Under the pieces are notes generated by a model. The model saw nothing but the letters and a program-made list of their open reading frames with translations. It did no database searches and had not been told where the DNA came from. The position numbers were made by a program, and so were the translations under genes. From NCBI RefSeq assembly GCF_037023755.1, contig NZ_CP146100.1:1242501-1306500 (forward strand): DNA of 64,000 nucleotides. Direction: 5' to 3'. Numbering within the stretch: position 1 is the stretch's first letter; every line of letters starts with the position of its first letter. This document shows, piece after piece, positions 57,746 through 64,000 of this stretch. The DNA is from Saccharopolyspora sp. SCSIO 74807 (GTDB taxonomy: Bacteria; Actinomycetota; Actinomycetes; Mycobacteriales; Pseudonocardiaceae).

Positions 57746-58046
57746 CAGTTGCGCCTCCTTCGCGAATTCCCGCCGGAGCGGCCGGTGCCGCACGCACCGC
57801 CGCCATTTCTCGGTTCCTCGTTCGGTGGCGTTTCCCCGAATGCGGGGCCGCACACCGCGGCAGGCAACCTGACACTCGCCGGATACCCCTCGGCACTCGG
57901 CATTACGCATCCGCGCAGCGGAGTCTTCGAGCCCGGCGGCCGGTGGGATCGATCACGAAGGGCGAAATGCGATCAGCGCCCGAACGCGAAACAGCCCACG
58001 AGCCGCCGCAGCGGCCCGTGGGCTGCAAGATTCGCCCGGGGGTCGG
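57746..58046. other. ectC-ectD intergenic region
   Basis: A 301-bp gap with the ectC terminator at 57992-58025 and the ectD ribosome site. TTGCCT on the minus strand near 57868 could be a -35 element of an ectD promoter, but the -10 is unclear. Confidence 0.5.
57992..58025 (-). terminator. ectC terminator
   Basis: CAGCCCACG and CGTGGGCTG are perfect arms with an inner CCGC/GCGG stem, 22 bases after the ectC stop. It implies that ectD is transcribed separately or by read-through. Confidence 0.8.
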
Positions 58047-58436
58047 TCAGTCTTCGACGACCAGCGGGTAAACGCCGTTCTCGTCGTGCACTTCGCGCCC
58101 GGTCACCGGCGGGTTGAACACGCACACCGTGCGCATGTCCGTCTTCGGCCGCACCTGGTGCTTGTCGTGGTCGTTCAGCATGTAGACGGTGCCCGGCTTG
58201 AGCTGGTGCACCTCACCGGTGGCCTTGTCCTCGACCTCGCCTTCGCCCTCGAAGACGAAGACCGCCTCGATGTGGTTGGCGTACCAGAAGTCGTTCACCG
58301 TGCCGGCGTACAGCGTGGTCTCGTGCACGGAGAAGCCGACTTTCTGCTTGGCCAGCACGATGCGCTTGCTGCGCCAGTTCTCGGTCTTGATGTCGTCGTC
58401 GGTGTCCTCGACGTCTTCGAGACTGCGGACGAACAC
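58047..58436 (-). CDS. ectC: L-ectoine synthase
   Basis: A 129-residue cupin that cyclises N-gamma-acetyl-diaminobutyrate to ectoine. It begins [15 protein letters not shown] and has the cupin metal region [17 protein letters not shown] and the [15 protein letters not shown] block. It starts at GTG 58436 with GGAGGG seven bases upstream. It is third of ectA-ectB-ectC. Confidence 0.97.
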   Translation of the reverse strand: MFVRSLEDVEDTDDDIKTENWRSKRIVLAKQKVGFSVHETTLYAGTVNDFWYANHIEAVFVFEGEGEVEDKATGEVHQLKPGTVYMLNDHDKHQVRPKTDMRTVCVFNPPVTGREVHDENGVYPLVVED

Positions 58437-58498
58437 TGCTTTCCCTCCTTCGGTGGGCCGGCTTCGGGTTTGCCAGCTTCGGTAGTGCGGACGCGAGC

Positions 58499-58526
58499 GG
58501 CCGGCCCGGAGACAGCCGGGCCGGCC
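58499..58526 (-). other. Strong hairpin inside the ect operon
   Basis: GGCCGGCCCGG and CCGGGCCGGCC are perfect 11-base arms around six bases in the 104-bp gap between ectB and ectC. It could stabilise or partly end the ectB transcript and shift the ratio of the products. Confidence 0.65.
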
Positions 58527-58540
58527 GGTGTGCGCTGGAT

Positions 58541-59788
58541 TCAGGCAAGCACAGCCTGCACCGAATCCACGATGATTTGAAGCCCCTGTTCGAGTTCATC
58601 GTCGGAGACGGTCAGCGGCGGCATGATCTTGATGACCTCGCTCTGCGGCCCGGAGGTCTCCAGGATCATCTTCCGGTCGAACGCGGCCTTCGAGATCTTG
58701 CCCGCGGTCTCCGGGTCGTCGAAGCCGAGCCCGCGAGCCAGGCCGCGGCCCTTGGCCTGCGCGCCCTCGTACTTGTCCGCGATCTCGCCGATCACCTGGC
58801 CGATCCGCTCGCCCTTGGCGATCGTGCCGCGCTGCAGCGCGTCGTCGCTCCAGTACAGCCGCAGCGCCTCGGACCCCGTCACGAACGCGGGGTTGTTGCC
58901 GCGGAAGGTGCCGTTGTGCTCACCCGGCTCCCACACGTCCAGGTCGGACTTGATCAGGGTCAGCGCCAGCGGCATCCCGTAGCCGCCGATGGACTTCGAT
59001 AGGCACACGATGTCCGGCACGATGCCCGCTTCCTCGAAGCTGAAGAACGGGCCGGTGCGCCCGCAGCCCATCTGCACGTCGTCGATGATCAGCAGCATCC
59101 CGTGCTTGTCGCACAGTTCGCGCAGGCCGCGCAGCCACTCCGGGCGGGAGTTGTTGATGCCGCCCTCGCCCTGCAGCGTCTCGACGATGACCGCGGCGGG
59201 CTCGTTCAGGCCGGAGCCGCTGTCCTCCAGCAGCCGCTCGAAGTACAGGAAGTCCGGGACCTGGCCCTCGAAGTAGTTGTCGTAGGGCATCGGCGTGGCG
59301 TGCACCAGCGGGATGCCCGCGCTGCCGCGCTTCATCGAGTTGCCGGTCACCGACAACGAACCCAGCGTCATGCCGTGGAACGCGTTGGTGAAGCTGATGA
59401 TCGACTCGCGGCCGGTGATCTTGCGGGCCAGCTTGAGCGCGGACTCCACCGAGTTCGTGCCCGTCGGCCCCGGGAACTGGACCTTGTAGTCCAGCCCGCG
59501 CGGCTTGAGCAGCTTCTCGTCGAGCGTCTCCAGGAACTCCCGCTTGGCCACGGTGGCCTGGTCCAGGCCGTGCGTGACCCCGTCGCGCTCCAGGTACTCC
59601 AGCATCTTGCGTTTCAGCGCGGGGTTGTTGTGCCCGTAGTTGAGCGCCCCCGCACCGGCGAAGAAGTCCAGGTAGGGGGTGCCGTCCTCGCCGTAGAGCC
59701 AGCTGCCGCGGGCCACGTCGAACGTGGTCGGCCAGTTCCTGCTGTAGCTGCGCACCTCGGATTCGAGGCTTGCGAAGATGTCGTTCAC
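58541..59788 (-). CDS. ectB: L-2,4-diaminobutyrate transaminase
   Basis: A 415-residue class III aminotransferase that makes diaminobutyrate from aspartate semialdehyde. [33 protein letters not shown] and the PLP Lys in [10 protein letters not shown] are the family blocks. GTG 59788 follows GGAGG. It is separated from ectA by 240 bp containing a small hairpin (GTCTCCC/GGGAGAC at 59847-59864) and a tandem repeat, a long gap for this operon. Confidence 0.96.
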   Translation of the reverse strand: MNDIFASLESEVRSYSRNWPTTFDVARGSWLYGEDGTPYLDFFAGAGALNYGHNNPALKRKMLEYLERDGVTHGLDQATVAKREFLETLDEKLLKPRGLDYKVQFPGPTGTNSVESALKLARKITGRESIISFTNAFHGMTLGSLSVTGNSMKRGSAGIPLVHATPMPYDNYFEGQVPDFLYFERLLEDSGSGLNEPAAVIVETLQGEGGINNSRPEWLRGLRELCDKHGMLLIIDDVQMGCGRTGPFFSFEEAGIVPDIVCLSKSIGGYGMPLALTLIKSDLDVWEPGEHNGTFRGNNPAFVTGSEALRLYWSDDALQRGTIAKGERIGQVIGEIADKYEGAQAKGRGLARGLGFDDPETAGKISKAAFDRKMILETSGPQSEVIKIMPPLTVSDDELEQGLQIIVDSVQAVLA

Positions 59789-59990
59789 GATCCTCCGTTC
59801 GGCGCGGCGACCGTTGGCGGCCACCGGCTGTGCAGTAGGTCTTCTCGTCTCCCGGCGGGGAGACCGCCGTTGGTGCGCCGGGAACCTGCGGTTGTGCGAT
59901 CCGGCACGGCCGCCGGGCTGCTTCGCGATCGCCCCGGCCCGCGCTCACCGCGTGCGCCGATCGGCCCGCTGGACCACGGGGGCCGGGCCG

Positions 59991-60044
59991 GGCTGATCGG
60001 TCTGCCTGTGCTGATCGGTACGCCTCGGCTAATCGGCCGGCCTG
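59991..60044. repeat. 18-bp tandem repeat, three copies
   Basis: Three contiguous 18-bp units of the form GGCTGATCGGTCTGCCTG; the third overlaps the 3' end of ectA, including its stop codon. The unit may extend degenerately to the left. Confidence 0.7.
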
Positions 60045-60628
60045 GGCGCCGCCGCCGAGTCCGCGGGCACGACGCCCGGAGCCGGGAACGGCCCGATTCG
60101 GTAAAGGTCCTCGTCCTCGTGCGCATCGGGGAAAAGGTCCGCGGTGAACAGCTCGCTGCGGGCGAGTTCGGTGCCGCGGTCCCGCGCCAGCGCCGAGAAC
60201 AACTTGATCGAAGCGGTGTTGTCCGCGGTGATCGTCGTTTCCAGATAGCGCACCCCCCGCGGCACCAGGCGGTCGACGAGGTGCGTGAGCAGTTTGCCCG
60301 CGAGGCCGCGCCCGCGCTGGGATGCGTCGACCGCGACCTGCCAGACCATCAGCACGTCCGGCGCGTCCGGCCGCAGGTATCCGGTGATGAAGCCGACCGC
60401 TTCGCCGTCCTCCCGCGCCACCACGCTGGTGCCCGCGAAGTCGCGGCACCACATCAGGTAGGCGTAGGACGAGTTCACATCGAGCACTCCCGAATCGCTC
60501 GTGATCCGGTAGAGTGCGGGTCCGTCCGCGACGACCGGAATGCCGATCTCCGCATCGGGAGAGTCGCTTCCGCCATTCCGTCCGCCATTCGGTCCGTAGC
60601 CGTTATGGCTGGGTTTGTCGCCGGTCAT
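60029..60628 (-). CDS. ectA: L-2,4-diaminobutyrate N-gamma-acetyltransferase
   Basis: A 199-residue GNAT acetyltransferase, first gene of the ectoine operon. The acetyl-CoA loop is in VAVDASQRGRGLAGKLL, preceded by DVNSSYAYLMWCRDFAGTSVVA, a typical EctA block. The N-terminal 35 residues are Gly/Asn-rich (GYGPNGGRNGG) and longer than usual. ATG 60628 is chosen; the frame is open upstream but into promoter DNA. Confidence 0.94.
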   Translation of the reverse strand: MTGDKPSHNGYGPNGGRNGGSDSPDAEIGIPVVADGPALYRITSDSGVLDVNSSYAYLMWCRDFAGTSVVAREDGEAVGFITGYLRPDAPDVLMVWQVAVDASQRGRGLAGKLLTHLVDRLVPRGVRYLETTITADNTASIKLFSALARDRGTELARSELFTADLFPDAHEDEDLYRIGPFPAPGVVPADSAAAPRPAD

Positions 60629-61005
60629 GCTTTGCCAACTTAACAGAACATCGCCTAAGCCGTCAGGTACATGAACGTTTCCTGGCGGCACTACCAGGCG
60701 ATACCCGATTCTACACGTGATGAGCACGACATGATCGTTGCGCTGCGCATCTCCGCAGTGTTAACGATGTGTCGGAACTAGTGATCGAAATTCCCCAGTG
60801 CGGGCGTGACCAGCGAAAACGCCCGCTTCACAAGCTGTTCGCCCGCAGCCCGCGGATTGCATCCGCCGATATTTCGGATAACGCGCGGAATTGCGATCTT
60901 CAGCGGCGCCGCGCGAGCGGCCGCGCACGGCAGGCGGCCGCGACCGAACACGTGCGTCCGGGGCCGCGAGTGCGGCGGCCCCGGACGCACGGCATCCGGC
61001 GTCGA
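60629..61005. other. ect promoter region and protease terminator
   Basis: A 377-bp gap. The left 150 bp is AT-rich, as expected for the ectoine promoter. On the minus strand TAGAAT (60708-60713, preceded by TG) may be an extended -10 element about 80 bases before ectA. The right end holds the protease terminator. No gene is supported. Confidence 0.55.
60952..60990 (-). terminator. Terminator of the trypsin-like protease gene
   Basis: GTGCGTCCGGGGCCG and CGGCCCCGGACGCAC are perfect 15-base arms around nine bases, 16 bases past the stop codon. Confidence 0.88.
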
Positions 61006-61746
61006 TCAGACGCCGGCGACCTCCTTGATCCAGTCCCGGTATTCGGTGATGTTGTTGTAGGCCGTGGAGGTGGCCCGGTCACTGGTCGAGGCCACCCCGA
61101 CCTGCTTGCCGTTGGAGAACATCGGCCCGCCGGAGTCGCCGCCCGCCGGGATGCCGGTGCCGCGCTCGGCGCAGACCGCGGTGCCGCCGCGGTAGTCCGT
61201 GCAGGCGATGTCGGTGACCTTGACGTCGGCGACCTTCAGGTTGGTCGCCTGGCACTCGGATTCGGGCTTGTCGGTGCAGGTCGCGCCCCAGCCGTAGGTC
61301 TGCACGGTGTCGCCGTTGGCGACGTCGCCGGTTTCGCCGAGCGGCGCGAACTCGACGTTCATCGGGCGGTCCACGTTGACCAGCGCGAGGTCCACGCTGT
61401 CGTGGATGTGCACGCCGCCGGACTTGGCCTTGAACTCCTCGCCCTCGTGCTGGTTGAGGCTGCCGACGCGGAAGCTGATGGCTCCGTCCTCGGCGCCTTC
61501 CACGCAGTGCTGGGCGGTCAGCACCCATTCCGGCGAGATGGCCGTGGCGGTGCACGCCTCCTGGCCGTTGTTGAGCAGGCGGGCCGCCCAGGGAGCGTTC
61601 GTGGCGTCCTCCCCGTCGATGATCATCGGCTGCAGGTCGGACGGCGGAGCGGGCGCCGCGGGAGCCGCGGCTTGGGCTGGGACGGCGAACGCGGCGGCGG
61701 CCAGGGCCAAGCCCGCAGCGCCGGTCAGAACTCGGACCAGAGACAC
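61006..61746 (-). CDS. Secreted trypsin-like serine protease
   Basis: A 246-residue S1A protease. The signal peptide ends at about residue 26 (AFAVPAQA), followed by a short Pro/Ala stretch. The catalytic His is in LTAQHC, Asp in HDSVDLALV and Ser in PAGGDSGGPMF. The activation region IIDGEDATNAPWAARL is close to the trypsin-type IVGG start. GTG 61746 follows GAGGAGAT. Six Cys residues could make three disulfides. It is the second secreted S1 protease in the window. Confidence 0.92.
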   Translation of the reverse strand: MSLVRVLTGAAGLALAAAAFAVPAQAAAPAAPAPPSDLQPMIIDGEDATNAPWAARLLNNGQEACTATAISPEWVLTAQHCVEGAEDGAISFRVGSLNQHEGEEFKAKSGGVHIHDSVDLALVNVDRPMNVEFAPLGETGDVANGDTVQTYGWGATCTDKPESECQATNLKVADVKVTDIACTDYRGGTAVCAERGTGIPAGGDSGGPMFSNGKQVGVASTSDRATSTAYNNITEYRDWIKEVAGV

Positions 61747-61819
61747 GCTGATCTCCTCTGGGTAGCAGCGGCAACGCTGTACGGAGCGGCTTCGAACACG
61801 CTCCATACCCTCACCCGAA

Positions 61820-61846
61820 CGGGTAATGGGTCAACCAATTGGTCAC
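61820..61846 (-). promoter_or_regulatory. Promoter/operator candidate for the trypsin-like protease
   Basis: On the minus strand TTGACC (61829-61834) is a good -35 hexamer and the perfect palindrome ACCAATTGGT (61834-61843) overlaps it. The matching -10 would be about 20 bases on, near GGGTAT, and is weak. Confidence 0.4.
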
Positions 61847-61990
61847 TATTCGCCACCGCGACTGCGAGCTGAGTTCTGATCGAGATGCGCCGATCGACGG
61901 ACTCAACCAACAATCGGGTGCCCACTATGGCGCCGGTCGGACGTCTCCCGCACCTCGGCGGCCGCACCTCGATGAGCAGCGGGGACACCC

Positions 61991-62773
61991 ATGGAGATCA
62001 CCGAATACCGCCCGGGCACCCCGTGCTGGGTGGACCTCGGCGTGCCCGACCCCAGCACGACATCCGAGTTCTACGCCGAGCTGTTCGGCTGGACCGTGCA
62101 CGACACCGGCGACGAAGGCGGCGGCTACCGGATGTGCCTGCGCCACGGCAAACCCGTCGCGGGCATCGGCCCGCACTCCGGCGGCAGCAGCGGCCCGCGG
62201 TCGTGGACCACCTACATCTGCGTCCGCGACGCCGACGCCGCAGCGGAAGCGGTGCGCAGGGCGGCGGGGCAGGTGCAGCTGGAGCCGATGGACGTGCTGG
62301 ACGCTGGCCGCATGGCGGTGTTCACCGACCCCTCGGGAGCGGCCATCGCGGCGTGGCAGCCCAACGAGCACATCGGCTCGGCGGTGCTGGACGAACCCGG
62401 CGCCCCCTGCTGGCACGAACTCGCCACCCGCGACCCGGAATCCGCGGTGGAGTTCTACTCCGCCGTGTTCGGCTGGGAGGCGGCCAACGAGCAGATCGGC
62501 GCGGAGGACTACACCGCCTGGCGGCTGGAGGGGCGCACGATCGCGGGCATGATCCAGATGACCGCGAGCTGGCCCACCGAGCTGCCCGCGCACTGGACGG
62601 TCTACTTCACCGTCGCCGACACCGACGCCGCGATCGAGCACCTCGACCGGCTCGGCGGAACCGTGCTCGCGGGCCCCACCGACATCGAGCCGGGCCGGTT
62701 CGCCGTGGTGCACGACCCGGCGGGTGGGCTGTTCGGCATCATCGCGATCAACCCCGCGGCCGCGCCGGGTTGA
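61991..62773 (+). CDS. Double-domain VOC/glyoxalase-like protein
   Basis: A 260-residue protein with two vicinal oxygen chelate modules (about residues 5-125 and 135-255): PCWVDLGVPDPSTTSEFYAELFGW and CWHELATRDPESAVEFYSAVFGW. Families of this type include hydrolases of anthracycline side groups (DnrV-like) and resistance or isomerase enzymes. No metal-ligand set is obvious. ATG 61991 is the start; a good ribosome site is not clear (GGGGAC ten bases before). The function is unknown. Confidence 0.82.
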   Translation: MEITEYRPGTPCWVDLGVPDPSTTSEFYAELFGWTVHDTGDEGGGYRMCLRHGKPVAGIGPHSGGSSGPRSWTTYICVRDADAAAEAVRRAAGQVQLEPMDVLDAGRMAVFTDPSGAAIAAWQPNEHIGSAVLDEPGAPCWHELATRDPESAVEFYSAVFGWEAANEQIGAEDYTAWRLEGRTIAGMIQMTASWPTELPAHWTVYFTVADTDAAIEHLDRLGGTVLAGPTDIEPGRFAVVHDPAGGLFGIIAINPAAAPG

Positions 62774-62814
62774 CGCCGCGGCTCGCGGCCGGGGGCGATC
62801 AATGCCTCGATCGG

Positions 62815-62837
62815 GTCCTGTCGCCGAAGGGCAGGAC
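62815..62837 (-). terminator. Possible tRNA-Thr terminator
   Basis: GTCCTG and CAGGAC form six-base arms around 11 bases, 24 bases after the tRNA-Thr on its strand. Confidence 0.4.
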
Positions 62838-62860
62838 GCGCTTAGGCTGCTCGAACCGGG

Positions 62861-62933
62861 AGCCGCTGAGGGGATTCGAACCCCTGACCATCCGCTTACA
62901 AGGCGGGCGCTCTGCCTACTGAGCTACAGCGGC
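62861..62933 (-). tRNA. tRNA-Thr(TGT)
   Basis: A 73-base tRNA on the minus strand. The acceptor arms are GCCGCTG and CAGCGGC, the D arm GCTC/GAGC, the T arm AGGGG-TTCGAAT-CCCCT, and the anticodon loop CTTGTAA with anticodon TGT, which reads the rare codon ACA. The CCA end is not encoded. The anticodon stem has one C-A mismatch at its base. Confidence 0.97.
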
Positions 62934-63053
62934 GCACAGCAACCGGCGATGCCGGCGACCACGCGGACACATCGTAATCACCGCACGCCCGCCGCGAGCA
63001 GGCGGTCGCGCAGGACCCTCGCACGCGGGCGCGCGAGGCGAAGTGTCAGGCTC

Positions 63054-64000
63054 GTGACCGAGGACACCCGAGGTCCGTGCAACAGCAACGGCAACGGCGC
63101 CGATGGGCGAGGTGACGATCAAGGCGAGCCGCCGGGAGCGGTGAGCAGGAAGGTGGTTTCAGCGGTGGGAATCACGCAGCGCGCCCGTGGTGTGCTGCGG
63201 CGGCGCGAACCGGCCGAGACGGTCGGGACCCGCAACGCCGTTTACGGGCCGGCACTGCCCGACGAATCGACCGTCCACTTGGTCATGGACCTAGGACTGC
63301 GCATCGGCGAGGTCCAGATGGCCAGCGGTGCGGGCGCCTCCGACGTGACGGCCACGATCATCGGCGTGGTCAGCGCCTACGGTCTGCCGCACTGCGAGGT
63401 CGACGTGATCTACACGTCGATCACGGTTTCCTGCTACCGCGGCACCGAGTCGGTGCCGATCACCTCGCTGCGCGTGGTGCGCAACCGCTCGATCGACTAC
63501 ACCCGCCTCGACGACGTGGAGAAGCTGGTCCGGCGGATCACCGCGGGCGAGATGTCCGCCGCGGAGGCGTACTCGGAGCTGGATCAGATCACCTCCGCGC
63601 CACACCCGTTCCCGCGCTGGGTGGCGACCTTGGCGTGGGCCGGGATGGCGGCTTCGCTGTCGGTGCTGCTCGGCGGTGGCCCGCGGCTGGCCATCGTGGC
63701 CGCCGTGGCGACCGCGCTGGTGGACCGGATCGGGCGGGTGCTGAACAAACGCGCGCTGCCGTTCTTCTTCCAGCAGGCGGTGGGCGGCGCCATCGCCACC
63801 ACCATCGCGTTGCTGTGCTCGTACCGGGAGAGCTTCCTGCCTGCGGAGTCCGGTGCGCTGGCGGTCGCGGCGAGCATCATCGTGCTGCTGTCCGGGATGA
63901 CCGTCGTCGGCTCCATGCAGGACGCGATCACCGGGTACAACGTGACCGCCGCAGGCCGCATCGCGGAGATCGCGCTGATGTCCGCGGGATTGATCGCCGG
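63054..64000 (+). CDS. Threonine/serine exporter (ThrE family), partial
   Basis: The gene runs off the window end, with about 315 codons visible. The N-terminal domain has DESTVHLVMDLGLRIGEVQMASGAGASDV, the cytosolic domain common to ThrE-family exporters; hydrophobic helices start at about residue 200 (WVATLAWAGMAASLSVLLGG) and continue to the edge. It should export threonine and serine or similar. The GTG at 63054 gives a 36-residue disordered lead; GTG 63141 or 63165 could be used instead. The frame had to be read directly from the sequence. Confidence 0.85.
   Translation, partial: MTEDTRGPCNSNGNGADGRGDDQGEPPGAVSRKVVSAVGITQRARGVLRRREPAETVGTRNAVYGPALPDESTVHLVMDLGLRIGEVQMASGAGASDVTATIIGVVSAYGLPHCEVDVIYTSITVSCYRGTESVPITSLRVVRNRSIDYTRLDDVEKLVRRITAGEMSAAEAYSELDQITSAPHPFPRWVATLAWAGMAASLSVLLGGGPRLAIVAAVATALVDRIGRVLNKRALPFFFQQAVGGAIATTIALLCSYRESFLPAESGALAVAASIIVLLSGMTVVGSMQDAITGYNVTAAGRIAEIALMSAGLIA

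Overview
The window is high-GC actinobacterial chromosome and looks most like Pseudonocardiaceae, probably Saccharopolyspora or a close relative. Supporting signs are GC-rich third codon positions throughout, many GTG starts, stand-alone groEL behind CIRCE boxes, an EspG-type ESX chaperone gene, a SARP/AfsR-type regulator, a DasR-like GntR regulator, and an ectABC plus ectD locus. The genus is inferred from gene content. No rRNA, phage, insertion sequence or CRISPR array was seen, and there is one tRNA gene, tRNA-Thr(TGT).

Layout. 0.1-1.8 kb: menC, then a VapBC-type toxin-antitoxin pair. 1.9-10.5 kb (minus): a molybdenum hydroxylase cluster, small, large (form II) and medium subunits plus coxG, xdhC/coxF, VWA (coxE-like) and MoxR-type AAA (coxD-like) maturation genes. 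10.5-18.5 kb: SUFU-domain protein, PspC protein, GH84 lipoprotein, groEL with two CIRCE boxes, Ser/Thr kinase, cold-shock protein, AIM24 protein. 18.9-24.4 kb (plus): moeA coupled to a degenerate M48 membrane protein, then a structured RNA region and psd-pssA. 24.5-38.2 kb: FUSC protein, thiD, thiC with a TPP riboswitch, Uma2 protein, def, a DUF3263 protein with an expanded N-terminus, a LytR_C protein, a CDC48-like ATPase, then thiOSG with a second TPP riboswitch and divergent thiE. 38.2-46.5 kb: secreted S1 protease, membrane protein, threonine dehydratase family enzyme, AviRa-like rRNA methyltransferase, DasR-like regulator, SIS-domain sugar-phosphate enzyme behind a dre-like operator, amidohydrolase, GlcNAc kinase. 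46.8-56.8 kb: DUF3159 protein, EspG protein, a very Pro-rich repeat protein, SGNH hydrolase, SARP-NTPase-TPR regulator, ADP-ribosylglycohydrolase family protein. 56.8-60.7 kb (minus): ectA, ectB, ectC, ectD. 61-64 kb: trypsin-like protease, VOC protein, tRNA-Thr, and a ThrE-family exporter cut by the window end.

Functional groupings. The cox-type genes form one cluster with a CRP-like palindrome upstream of its small-subunit gene; moeA may supply its cofactor. Thiamine synthesis is split in two blocks, each behind its own TPP riboswitch. The GH84 enzyme, GlcNAc kinase, SIS enzyme and DasR-like regulator suggest amino-sugar use. Ectoine and hydroxyectoine synthesis points to osmotic stress tolerance.

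The most interesting non-genic signals are two dispersed repeat families at gene 3' ends, several unrelated tandem arrays confined to intergenic DNA, a short palindrome (CCACWGTGG) that forces rare codons in five genes, and an apparently orphan structured RNA with its own terminator before psd.
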